A model generated the notes under the pieces. It worked only from the letters and a program-made list of their open reading frames with translations, ran no database searches and was not told the DNA's origin. The translations under genes and the position numbers were made by a program. Positions 10,554-19,756 of a DNA stretch of 64,000 bases are shown in pieces. This DNA comes from Oceanospirillum beijerinckii DSM 7166 (lineage in GTDB: Bacteria; Pseudomonadota; Gammaproteobacteria; Pseudomonadales; Halomonadaceae), in NCBI RefSeq assembly GCF_000422425.1, contig NZ_AULT01000006.1:124001-188000 (forward strand). Reading direction: 5' to 3'. The stretch's first letter is position 1, and every line of letters starts with the position of its first letter.

Positions 10554-11343
10554 TTCGTGCCTGCCTAGGTGTCTGGCCGAAGTGCTTTTTATAGGCGCGG
10601 GACAGACTGGAGGCATCGGAAAAGCCCAGCTCTTCAGCAATGGCCAGTTGGGACAAGGATGTGGTTTGTAGCAGCTCTCTGGCTTTCTGCATACGCCGCT
10701 GCGCTACGTATTGTTGCGGAGCCATAGCAAACTGGCGATTAAACAGCGTATAAAAGTGACTCTGGCTGAGATAGAAGTGATCTGCCAGTTGCTGATTATC
10801 CAGCGGTTCTGACAGATGACGGTCAATCAGACGGTTAAGCTGCTGTTCATCAATACGGGACTGACTACCAATGGAAGTGATGATTTCGGGTTCAATCGTC
10901 TCTCCCGGCATACACAATTGCAGGAGTAACAGGGGCAGTAGCTGGCAGCTTAATGCGGCGGACACCCTATCGTTTCTCTGTTGCAGACGGGTGGATGCAA
11001 ACTCCAGTAAGGGGGCGGTACCTGCGGTAATCTGTGCAAAACGCGGAGTTTGTAACCAATCCTGATACAGAGCGATATCGGAGCTTTGTTCGATAGCACT
11101 GACCAGAGGATCAGCATTGGGAATGTCCAACACCAGCAACTCACAATCATCACTTAAGCCATGAAACAGGTGTGACTCCTGGCCGGGCACAATGGCAAAG
11201 GAGCCTTGTGTCAGGTAATTTCCACCGCCATGGAGCAACTCACAGGCCATCCGCCCTTTCCAGCCAATCAGAATTTGGGAAAAGTCGTGGCAGTGCTGTC
11301 CACTTTGGTGAGCAATCCGGTTACGTCGAATCAGGCTGTGCAT
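10540..11343 (-). CDS. AraC/XylS-family transcriptional regulator
   Basis: The C-terminal ~100 residues are a double helix-turn-helix AraC domain, seen as QLADHFYLSQSHFYTLFNRQF and IAEELGFSDASSLSRAYKKHFGQTPRQAR. The N-terminal half looks like an AraC cupin-type ligand domain (HCHDFSQILIGWKG, FAIVPGQESHLFHG). I chose ATG 11343 (267 residues); an in-frame TTG 24 bases upstream is the alternative. It is divergent from the ornithine cyclodeaminase-family gene, so it probably controls the catabolic/transport genes at 11671-15922. Three ATATGGG direct repeats in the intergenic region are candidate operators. The inducer is unknown. Confidence 0.9.
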   Translation of the reverse strand: MHSLIRRNRIAHQSGQHCHDFSQILIGWKGRMACELLHGGGNYLTQGSFAIVPGQESHLFHGLSDDCELLVLDIPNADPLVSAIEQSSDIALYQDWLQTPRFAQITAGTAPLLEFASTRLQQRNDRVSAALSCQLLPLLLLQLCMPGETIEPEIITSIGSQSRIDEQQLNRLIDRHLSEPLDNQQLADHFYLSQSHFYTLFNRQFAMAPQQYVAQRRMQKARELLQTTSLSQLAIAEELGFSDASSLSRAYKKHFGQTPRQARKRAH

Positions 11344-11670
11344 GGAGTTCGATCTGTTTTCAGGCAAATTAAGATGATGGAATAAACCGTCAGTTCCGCT
11401 TCAGTGCATCCTACCACTTGTCGAAACCTGCTTTTTAGCCTAACACCATCCTTTGAGCAACGTCTATATGGGCCACAGAGATGTGCGTCCATATGGGTTT
11501 TAAGCCTAGAGTCAGGCTGCTATATGGGCTTTCAGGCTATCTCAGTAACACAAATCCGACAGAAACAGAGCCTGGGTCAAAAACAGCAGAGAACCGGTCA
11601 AAGACCTGCCCCGTAAGCTTGCTAACATGCCAAAGATCATAATACAGAACAAAAAAGCAGAGAGCTTACG
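11344..11670. promoter_or_regulatory. Divergent araC-type / cyclodeaminase control region with ATATGGG repeats
   Basis: This 327-base region holds three same-strand copies of ATATGGG at 11466-11472, 11491-11497 and 11522-11528, each preceded by a pyrimidine-rich pair and T/C (CTATATGGGC, CCATATGGGT, CTATATGGGC). The spacings of 25 and 31 bases put two of them near integral helical turns. AraC-family activators typically bind direct repeats, so these are candidate sites. No convincing small gene was seen. Confidence 0.5.
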
Positions 11671-12624
11671 ATGCAAATTGATGCACAAGACGTTTGTCGT
11701 TTACTGCCCTGGCATGAGTTGATTCAGGCGCTGGAAGATATTTTTACCCGCAAAGTTGGTGCGCCTGTACGTCACCACCACACCATGCCTGTACCGGGTG
11801 ATCCTGATGCGACCTTACTGCTAATGCCCGCCTGGTTAGAGGGTGAATACCTGGGCGTAAAACAGGTTAACGTGTTTCCGGGCAATAACAACCGGGGCCT
11901 GCCAGGTCTGACCAGCCACTATACCCTTAGCTGTGGCAAAAGTGGCCGTCCTCTGGCTCAGCTGGACGGTAATGAGATCACTGCTCGTCGTACCGCGGCA
12001 GCTTCTGCCATGGCTTCCCGTTATCTGTCCCGTGAAGACACCCACAGCATGCTGATGGTGGGTGCAGGTCGCATGGGCCAGCGCTTGATTCCTGCCCATA
12101 TGAGTGTTCGCCCAATCAACAAAGTATGGGTATGGGATCGCTCTGAGCAGGCTTCACAAGCCTTAGTGGATCAGCTGGTTGCACAAGATATTGATGCTCA
12201 GGTTTGCCCTGTTGCTGATTTGGCCAATGTCGCCGGTCAGGTGGATCTGATCAGCTGTGCCACTATGGCGACTGAGCCACTGATTCTGGGGGATTGGTTA
12301 AAGCCAGGAACCCATCTGGATCTGGTCGGCAGTTTTACCCCTGAGATGCGTGAAGCGGATAACCGTGTTATGCAGCGGGGCCAGATCTTTGTGGATACCC
12401 GCGCCGGTGCCTTGTCTGAAACCGGTGATCTGATCAGCCCTATTCAGCAAGGGGCTATTAGTGAAGCGGATATTCAAGCGGAATTCACTGAACTTTGCTC
12501 TGGTCAGCATAAGGGTCGTGCCCAGCTGGATGACCCGACGCAAAGCATCACCGTATTTAAATCCGTGGGTGACTCCAGAGAAGATCTGGCAGCGGCCATT
12601 CTTGCCTATCAACGGGCTCAATAA
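11671..12624 (+). CDS. Ornithine cyclodeaminase / mu-crystallin family enzyme
   Basis: The 317-residue product has the family architecture. An N-terminal substrate domain contains YLGVKQVNVFPGN and TARRTAAASAMASRYL. A Rossmann NAD(P) domain begins at MLMVGAGRMGQ, and the region HLDLVGSFTPEMREAD follows. Members are ornithine cyclodeaminase, alanine dehydrogenase or delta-1-pyrroline-2-carboxylate / piperideine-2-carboxylate reductase. The last fits best with the neighbouring DadA-like oxidase, which would supply cyclic imino acids, but this is inference. AGAGAGC precedes the ATG at a workable distance. It is the first gene of a probable three-gene group under the divergent AraC-type regulator. 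Confidence 0.85.
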   Translation: MQIDAQDVCRLLPWHELIQALEDIFTRKVGAPVRHHHTMPVPGDPDATLLLMPAWLEGEYLGVKQVNVFPGNNNRGLPGLTSHYTLSCGKSGRPLAQLDGNEITARRTAAASAMASRYLSREDTHSMLMVGAGRMGQRLIPAHMSVRPINKVWVWDRSEQASQALVDQLVAQDIDAQVCPVADLANVAGQVDLISCATMATEPLILGDWLKPGTHLDLVGSFTPEMREADNRVMQRGQIFVDTRAGALSETGDLISPIQQGAISEADIQAEFTELCSGQHKGRAQLDDPTQSITVFKSVGDSREDLAAAILAYQRAQ

Positions 12625-12697
12625 AGTCTGACACGGGTACTTTAACGCCATTCCCTGACCAGGGTTATAACGCGACTCAAGGCCTGCCAAGTCAATG

Positions 12698-12744
12698 GGG
12701 ATCGTTAACGATCCCTGCTACCCGCCCGGATCTTCGGGCGGGTA
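12698..12744 (+). promoter_or_regulatory. 18-bp perfect palindrome followed by a 10-bp hairpin
   Basis: GGGATCGTT/AACGATCCC (12698-12715) is a perfect palindrome. Three bases later TACCCGCCCG (12719-12728) pairs with CGGGCGGGTA (12735-12744). No T-run follows, so complete termination is unlikely. The pair lies between the cyclodeaminase-family and transporter genes and could be an operator plus an attenuating or mRNA-stabilising hairpin. Confidence 0.5.
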
Positions 12745-12828
12745 ACCGATGTACCTATGGTACTCAATAAAACAATAAAACCATTCCAAAAACACAACCC
12801 TCGGACTTCAGTCCCCGGAGCATTAACA

Positions 12829-14289
12829 ATGACGAATAATAAGTCTCCTGATCTCCCTATGCCGTCGGTCAGTATCGCGCTGATCCCTATTCTGTCGACC
12901 ATCGCTTTACTGGGTATCCAGATCTTCTATTACGATGATTTTACCCCTCATATTGCACTGGCTATCGGCTTTGCCATTACCGCTATTGTCGGTTGGGCTC
13001 AGGGCTATCGCTGGAAGGATATTGAGAAAGGCGCGTTTCATGTGATTCATGTGGCGATGCCTTCTATCGCTACTTTGATCGTAGTAGGTATGCTACTGAG
13101 TACCTGGATCGCCAGTGGCACGGTGCCGACCCTGATCTATTACGGTCTGGATGTGATCGATCCGGCCTGGTTCCTGGCTGCGACTATGCTGCTGTGTTCA
13201 GTGGTGTCTCTGTCGATTGGTTCCAGTTGGACGACCGTAGGTACGGTGGGTTTGGCTCTGGTGGGTATCGGTACTGCGTTTGATGTGCCTCTGTACTGGA
13301 CCGCTGGCGCTGTGGTGTCCGGTGCCTTTTTTGGTGATAAGATTTCGCCGCTGTCAGATACCACAAACCTGGCTGCCGCGGTGACCGAAACCAATGTCTT
13401 TGATCATATCCGCAATATGATGCCGACCACGGTGCCTGCCATGGTGATCGCTTTTGTGATTTATCTGTTGGTCGGTGGCACCAGTGCTGATAATAGCCAG
13501 CTTGAGCAGATCAATGCGTTTCAAAATGGTTTAGCAGAGCACTTTGATCTGGGTTTTCTACCTCTGTTGCCATTGATCATCGTTATGTCTCTGGCCTTTT
13601 TTAAGGTGGCTCCCATCCCCGCTTTGTTTATCGGCTTTGTTTCCGGTGCCTTGGTTGCTTGGGCAAACTACGACTACAACCTGAATCAGCTGCTGAGCTT
13701 TGCTCACGGTGGTTTTAGTATTGAAACTAATAACGATGCGTTAAACAGCCTGCTGAATCGTGGTGGTGTCTCCTCCATGACTTGGGTCGTAACCCTGATG
13801 ATGTTTGCTCTGGCTTATGGTGGTGCACTGGAACGTACCCGCTGTCTGGAAGCGATTGTGGATAAGCTGTCTCACCTGACCCGCAGCTATCGAGGTCTGC
13901 AGACGAATGCCATTCTGACATCGATAACCACCAATGCGGTATCCGGTGATGTTTACCTGTCTATCGCTCTGCCGGGTCGTATGTATGGCCCTGAATATGA
14001 TCGTATCGGTTACAGCCGTCTGAATCTGTCCCGTGCCATTGAAGAGGGCGGCACTTTGGTATCGCCATTGATCCCCTGGAATGCCGGTGGTGCTTTTGTC
14101 ATTGGCGCACTGGGTCTGACCGTAGCCTCCGGTGATTACAGTAACCTACTCTATGCGCCACTGGCTTTTGCCTGCTGGCTCTCTCCGGCCATCGGAATCT
14201 TCTATGCGCAAATGGGGCTGTTTTCACCAAAAGCAAAAGACAGTGATACGGAAGCTCGTCAGAGCACAAAAGAAACTGCAGAAGCCTGA
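12829..14289 (+). CDS. NhaC-family Na+/H+ antiporter-like transporter
   Basis: The 486-residue integral membrane protein has about a dozen hydrophobic segments. Its conserved blocks are of the NhaC type: SIGSSWTTVGTVG, GAFFGDKISPLSDTTNLAA and EEGGTLVSPLIPWNAGGAF. Family members exchange Na+ for H+ or carry amino/organic acids with Na+ (for example malate/lactate or lysine). Given the amino-acid enzymes on both sides it may import the substrate of the pathway; that is inference. ATG 12829 follows GGAG at 9 bases, and the upstream in-frame ATG at 12757 has no such site and would add a non-family extension. Confidence 0.88.
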   Translation: MTNNKSPDLPMPSVSIALIPILSTIALLGIQIFYYDDFTPHIALAIGFAITAIVGWAQGYRWKDIEKGAFHVIHVAMPSIATLIVVGMLLSTWIASGTVPTLIYYGLDVIDPAWFLAATMLLCSVVSLSIGSSWTTVGTVGLALVGIGTAFDVPLYWTAGAVVSGAFFGDKISPLSDTTNLAAAVTETNVFDHIRNMMPTTVPAMVIAFVIYLLVGGTSADNSQLEQINAFQNGLAEHFDLGFLPLLPLIIVMSLAFFKVAPIPALFIGFVSGALVAWANYDYNLNQLLSFAHGGFSIETNNDALNSLLNRGGVSSMTWVVTLMMFALAYGGALERTRCLEAIVDKLSHLTRSYRGLQTNAILTSITTNAVSGDVYLSIALPGRMYGPEYDRIGYSRLNLSRAIEEGGTLVSPLIPWNAGGAFVIGALGLTVASGDYSNLLYAPLAFACWLSPAIGIFYAQMGLFSPKAKDSDTEARQSTKETAEA

Positions 14290-14329
14290 TCATAAGGGCT
14301 GCGTTGTAAAAACAGCACTGCTTAGACTT

Positions 14330-14488
14330 ATACCATTCCAGATAAGTTTCTTGATATCAGAGTAGGTTGGATAAGCGGAGCGCCATCCGACGCTGACTCC
14401 GATACCGGATGATTGTCGGAAGGCGCCTTGCGGCTTTTCCGACCTACAATCACTTCTCTGGTTCACAATCACTTCTCTGGTTTGGTAT
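14330..14488. mobile_element. REPIN-like element 1, nested in an ATACCA-ended repeat
   Basis: The core (14362-14447) begins with GTAGGTTGGATAAGCG and ends in CTTTTCCGACCTAC. Read from either end it starts with GTAGG and a hairpin, as in two inverted REP sequences. The core is flanked by ATACCATTCC...GTTTCTTGATATCAG on the left and TTTGGTAT on the right, which also occur in element 2. The right arm contains a tandem duplication of ACAATCACTTCTCTGGTT (14446-14463, 14465-14482). It is noncoding and lies between the transporter and oxidase genes. Confidence 0.75.
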
Positions 14489-14536
14489 TGCTCGGCTCAA
14501 ACTAGCCGGGCAACGATCAATCAGTCAGGAAAGATT

Positions 14537-15922
14537 ATGACGATACATACTTCTCTATCACCTACGGATTCCGCGTCATCCCTGCATGAGGCATTAGGCT
14601 CCAATCCAAAGACAGAGAAAACACTGGCGATTATCGGTGCCGGGGTGGTGGGTTTATGCTGCGCACTGCAAGCTCAGGCCAGGGGCTATCAGGTCACTTT
14701 GTTTGATCGCGATCTACCGGGTAAAGGCGCATCTTTTGGTAATGCCGGTTATCTGGCGACCGAACTGATTGATCCTCTATCCACTGTGGATACCCTAAAA
14801 CAGGCCCCGCGCTTGTGGCTTAACCCCAAAGGCCCGGTTTGTCTGCCGTGGAACCACCTTTTAAAGGTGTTGCCCTGGCTGGGTCGCTTTATTAAAGCGG
14901 CCCACCCCGATAATGCCAGGCATAGCCGGGAAGCTCTGACTCAGCTAAACCGTGAGTCAGTACCTGCATGGCAGCGTCTGCTCAGCAAGGTCAATGCACA
15001 GGATGAGATCGTACATGCCGGTTATCTGCTGGTTTGGGAGTCTGCACAGAAAAAAACAGCTGCGCAGCAGCATATGCGTTATATGCAGGCCGTCGATATT
15101 CCCTGCGAGTACGTGGAAGGTGAAGCGCTGGCGAAACTGGAGCCGGAACTGGCGCAGCAGCTCAGTCATGGGGTGTATTTTCCACAAGCGAGCCGGGTAA
15201 AAGAGCCTTATCAACTGTGTGTAAAACTGTTCCAGGCGTTTACCGATCAAGGCGGGCATTTTATTCAGGCGGAAGTGAATCAGTTGGTGCCTGAAGCTAC
15301 CCTGGATAGTGGTGTTGCAAAAAAACAGGTGCGGATTAAAACGGTATGTGGCCAGACAGGTGCAAGCTGCTCATTAACCAGTGAACTATCTTCCGAGCAT
15401 CGTTTTGATAAAGCGCTACTCTGTACCGGAGCCTGGGGCAAAAAGCTGCTGGCTGATTTAAACCTCAAGGTGCCGCTGGAAGCCGAACGGGGCTACCACA
15501 TCACCCTGCCAAACCAGCAGCACAAACTGAAACACGCCATTGGCTCTGCGGAACGTCGTTTTGTTTTAACACCATTGGATTCAGGCCTGAGAGCGGTGGG
15601 GATGACAGAACTGGGCGGCTTAAAGCGAGGTCCGATTCAGCGTCGTTTTAATGTGCTGAAGCACCATACTCAGCAACTGCTACCGACTCTAAAATCCACT
15701 ATAGAAAAGGATTGTGAGCAGTGGATGGGACATCGTCCAACCTTACCGGATTCTTTGCCCGTCATTGATCAACACCCGGAACATAGCCAACTGCTGTTTG
15801 CCTTTGGTAATCAACACCTTGGCTTGACTCAAGCGGCTGCCACGGCAGAGCTGATACTGGCAATTTCCGAACAGGAAAGCCCCTTTATGCCCACTCACTA
15901 CTTTTCGGTATCCCGGTTTTAA
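14537..15922 (+). CDS. DadA-like FAD-dependent D-amino-acid dehydrogenase
   Basis: The 461-residue protein has an N-terminal FAD dinucleotide motif (AIIGAGVVGLCCALQA with FGNAGYLATE shortly after), which is characteristic of DadA-type flavoproteins that oxidise D-amino acids or cyclic imino acids and feed electrons to the respiratory chain. The C-terminal FAD closing block MGHRPTLPDSLPVID...FAFGNQHLGLTQ is also present. The start follows AGGAAAG. It is the last gene of the cluster with a cyclodeaminase-family enzyme and NhaC-type transporter. Substrate cannot be read from the sequence; D-proline/hydroxyproline, D-lysine or D-alanine are all possible. Confidence 0.87.
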   Translation: MTIHTSLSPTDSASSLHEALGSNPKTEKTLAIIGAGVVGLCCALQAQARGYQVTLFDRDLPGKGASFGNAGYLATELIDPLSTVDTLKQAPRLWLNPKGPVCLPWNHLLKVLPWLGRFIKAAHPDNARHSREALTQLNRESVPAWQRLLSKVNAQDEIVHAGYLLVWESAQKKTAAQQHMRYMQAVDIPCEYVEGEALAKLEPELAQQLSHGVYFPQASRVKEPYQLCVKLFQAFTDQGGHFIQAEVNQLVPEATLDSGVAKKQVRIKTVCGQTGASCSLTSELSSEHRFDKALLCTGAWGKKLLADLNLKVPLEAERGYHITLPNQQHKLKHAIGSAERRFVLTPLDSGLRAVGMTELGGLKRGPIQRRFNVLKHHTQQLLPTLKSTIEKDCEQWMGHRPTLPDSLPVIDQHPEHSQLLFAFGNQHLGLTQAAATAELILAISEQESPFMPTHYFSVSRF

Positions 15923-17379
<1,457 letters not shown>

Positions 17380-17457
17380 AGCCCCGCTGGTCTAAGGCTT
17401 GATCAGTTTAAGAGTGATTCACCTGGTACCTGATTTTCGGATTAATACGCACCTGCT

Positions 17458-17736
17458 ATGAAGCTAAAACAGCGCCTGTATAAAATGGCCGATAATGCCC
17501 CACAGAACTTCCGTCGTGTTGTTGTGGGTATGATGATCTTTTTTGCCGGAGCCATACTGTTAATGTGGGCAGACGGTGCAACGCACCTGCCACCGCTTCG
17601 CCAGGAACTGATCGCCCTGCTGGCTCTGATCGTGATGGGCATTGGTAGTTTGTTTGCTCTGGTGGGTTATTTGGCGCTTAGCGTATTTCGCATCATAAAA
17701 TTTCTGGATGATAAAGATGACAACGGCGTTTCCTGA
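17458..17736 (+). CDS. Small two-helix inner-membrane protein
   Basis: The 92-residue product has a basic N-terminus (MKLKQRLYKMADNAPQNFRR) followed by two hydrophobic helices (about 21-37 and 50-75), and it ends in an acidic KFLDDKDDNG tail. I recognise no named family. The gene lies 78 bases after dapE and overlaps the next gene, so the pair is probably co-translated. The ribosome site before ATG 17458 is poor. Function unknown. Confidence 0.7.
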   Translation: MKLKQRLYKMADNAPQNFRRVVVGMMIFFAGAILLMWADGATHLPPLRQELIALLALIVMGIGSLFALVGYLALSVFRIIKFLDDKDDNGVS

Positions 17737-18100
17737 TATCGAGATTTACGTCAACGCTCCTGAGCTGGAGCAGATTGAGCAATGGTTACGAGAAGTATTT
17801 GCTGGTCTGGGGCAGCCTAAGCGCCTGGATAAGCGTACCTTGCTGTATATCGCGACCCGTGAAGATGGCGTAGAAATCCCGATTAATGTAGTTGAAAAAG
17901 CAGCTGGTAAATACTGGAGTATTTGGTTTGATAGTCCGGCAAGCCCTTGGGATACAGACATTGACTGTGCCCGTGCGGCTTTTGCTTATTTTGATACCAC
18001 TATTCGCTGCTCCATCGGCTCCTGGGAACCGGATCAGCCAATGGATCTATGGTGGCAGATCAGTAAAAAAGGCGAAGGCGAGATCAGCTGGCCGGATTAA
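17717..18100 (+). CDS. Conserved hypothetical cytoplasmic protein
   Basis: The product is 127 residues from ATG 17717 (MTTAFPDIEIYV), with an alternative in-frame ATG at 17708. It overlaps the end of the previous gene by 20 bases in another frame. It is soluble and rich in Trp, Asp and Ile (WSIWFDSPASPWDTDIDCARAAFAYF, split here as two features: a WSIWFD core and a DTDIDCARA turn). I recognise no catalytic motif. Its coupling to a membrane protein suggests a two-component partnership, which is inference. Confidence 0.75.
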   Translation: MTTAFPDIEIYVNAPELEQIEQWLREVFAGLGQPKRLDKRTLLYIATREDGVEIPINVVEKAAGKYWSIWFDSPASPWDTDIDCARAAFAYFDTTIRCSIGSWEPDQPMDLWWQISKKGEGEISWPD

Positions 18101-18163
18101 CTACCCCGAATACGGGTCTATCATCAGGCCGTTATTAACGAACAATGATGACTGCCTGAAACA

Positions 18164-18191
18164 AAAAATGCCCGGCAAGCCGGGCATTTTT
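18164..18191. terminator. Bidirectional terminator between convergent genes
   Basis: AAAAATGCCCGGC (18164-18176) and GCCGGGCATTTTT (18179-18191) are perfectly complementary around a two-base centre, so the real loop takes four bases. Both strands end in T-runs. It separates the hypothetical gene from the convergent cold-shock-domain gene. Confidence 0.92.
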
Positions 18192-18238
18192 ATTGCTTAG
18201 CCTCAAACAGAATATTTTTGTTTGAGAGGGGGTAAGGG

Positions 18239-18670
18239 TTAACTGATTACAGTAACATCCTCGGCTTGTAAGCCTTTATCACTTTCAATAGTGGCAAAGC
18301 GTACGCGTTGCCCCTCTGCCAGTGATCGATGCCCTGTGCCCCTGATTGAACGAAAATGCACGAATACATCACCACCGGAATCACGGGTAATAAAGCCGAA
18401 GCCTTTTGACACGTTAAACCACTTCACTGTGCCCATTTCCCGATCATCGTTTTCATCATTGGCAATATTGGCCAGCTGAGGTGTCATGTAATTCAGCAGC
18501 GATGTGCTGATAAGGGTTGTCAGAAAAAATACCCCAGCGGCTTTTCCAAAGTGACCACTGGCCAGTAGCCCCTGATCTCCTGCCTGAGTTATCGCATCCA
18601 AAACAAATGGCCCAACAACGGCCATAACCACACTAATTAAAATACAACGAACAAAGGAATTTTTGCTCAT
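18239..18670 (-). CDS. Membrane-anchored cold-shock-domain protein
   Basis: The 143-residue protein joins two predicted membrane helices (about residues 7-27 and 43-62) to a C-terminal cold-shock domain (about 79-142). The domain begins [16 protein letters not shown] and has both nucleic-acid-binding motifs, RNP1 KGFGFI (89-94) and RNP2 VFVHF (102-106). Ordinary CspA proteins are about 70 residues and soluble, so the anchor is an added feature; a short acidic linker (NDENDDRE) joins the parts. It may hold RNA or single-stranded DNA at the inner membrane. The start is preceded by a GAGAG site. Confidence 0.88.
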   Translation of the reverse strand: MSKNSFVRCILISVVMAVVGPFVLDAITQAGDQGLLASGHFGKAAGVFFLTTLISTSLLNYMTPQLANIANDENDDREMGTVKWFNVSKGFGFITRDSGGDVFVHFRSIRGTGHRSLAEGQRVRFATIESDKGLQAEDVTVIS

Positions 18671-18908
18671 ACTTACTCTCTCATATTCGTTTAGTTATTA
18701 TTAAATATCATCCTAAAAACAAAGAGATACATACCCAAACATCCTATTCAGGTGGTAGAAACACAAGAACTGCCGTAAGAGACCAAAACAACTGGTACTA
18801 CATGGAACAAAACCGAGTCTCTGAAACCTGCCTTGTATAGGCTATTATACAGAGCGTATGCTCCACTTGAAGAGCCTGAATCCTTATAAATTATCAGGAG
18901 TTAAATCT

Positions 18909-19127
18909 ATGCCAGAAGAGCGCATAACAGAATTGGAAATTAAAACGGCGTTTCTGGAAGACACCATAGAGTCGCTGAATAAGGTGATTACCGAGCAAGA
19001 TCAGCGTATTTTCCGCTTGGAAGACTCCATGAAGCTGCTATATGCCGAACTGAAAGAGCAGCAAACCCGATCAAATGATGATATCCAGCCATTTGATCCG
19101 TTGAATGAGGTTCCGCCCCATTATTAA
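18909..19127 (+). CDS. slyX: SlyX family protein
   Basis: The 72-residue coiled-coil protein has the SlyX pattern: RITELEIKTAFLEDTIESLN (heptads), then QDQRIFRLEDSMKLLY and a proline-rich tail ending PPHY. The function of SlyX is not established. ATG 18909 follows AGGAG at 8 bases; the frame extends upstream to an ATG at 18858 without a site. Confidence 0.9.
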   Translation: MPEERITELEIKTAFLEDTIESLNKVITEQDQRIFRLEDSMKLLYAELKEQQTRSNDDIQPFDPLNEVPPHY

Positions 19128-19256
19128 GTGTGATTTGTCTTATTGAGCCTCCTTTGTTCGACTAATATCTTAGAACCGTGGGATATCAAACCATCAGCCA
19201 CTACAGCCGGTATCTTAGATATCATTAATATCGGTTTGAGTATATACCGAACAAGC

Positions 19257-19284
19257 ACGGTGGCAGACTAAAGCCTGCCACCGT
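19257..19284. terminator. Hairpin between slyX and bolA
   Basis: ACGGTGGCAG (19257-19266) and CTGCCACCGT (19275-19284) form a perfect 10-bp stem with an 8-base loop between the convergent genes, ending 5 bases from the bolA stop. No clear T-run follows on either strand, so it may act by stabilising 3' ends. Confidence 0.6.
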
Positions 19285-19289
19285 AGCTC

Positions 19290-19607
19290 TTAAGCTAAAT
19301 CGTGTTTGCTGCCACCCTGACAGGTAGGGGATGCCGGTACTTCACCGTGACGCTGCTGCCACTCTTCGGCTGTAAAAGGGTGAATAGCCAGAGCATGGAC
19401 ACCTGCCGCTAGTTCGTCTGCCAGAATGCCATAAACCTTCTGGTGGCGTTGTACCGGACGTAAACCGGCAAACTGCTCAGAGACCATGGTTAATTTAAAA
19501 TGAGAGTCTTCGCCACGGCTGTGCATATGGCTCTCATTTTCAACACTGAGGTATTCCGGGGCCAGTTGCTCGCTCAGTTTCTGTTCAATGGTTTGCTGTA
19601 CTGTCAT
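19290..19607 (-). CDS. bolA: BolA family protein
   Basis: The 105-residue protein has the BolA fold signature: an N-terminal IEQKLSEQLAPEYLSVENES, the HMHSRGEDSHFKL histidine-containing loop, and RHQKVYGILADELAAGVHALAIHPFTAEEW. BolA proteins partner with monothiol glutaredoxins in iron-sulfur regulation and affect morphology genes. The start is ATG 19607, one codon after an in-frame GTG. Confidence 0.92.
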   Translation of the reverse strand: MTVQQTIEQKLSEQLAPEYLSVENESHMHSRGEDSHFKLTMVSEQFAGLRPVQRHQKVYGILADELAAGVHALAIHPFTAEEWQQRHGEVPASPTCQGGSKHDLA

Positions 19608-19635
19608 CACTATCCACTCTGGATCAATAGAAAAA

Positions 19636-19666
19636 GAAAAGCCTGCGGGTACTACACCTGCAGGCT
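19636..19666 (-). terminator. Minus-strand terminator after the DUF3422 gene
   Basis: AGCCTGC (19640-19646) pairs with GCAGGCT (19660-19666), with an inner GGT/ACC pairing. On the minus strand the stem is followed by CTTTTCTTTTTC. It lies about 90 bases beyond the stop of the gene at 19757 and just upstream of bolA, separating the two. Confidence 0.8.
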
Positions 19667-19756
19667 CACTTTACCCGGTCTGAAAAAGATTGCAATTCCG
19701 ACTGATTCAGTCAGTTTTGATCCCACTACCGGTATCAATCCGGCTCTTCAACCGTG

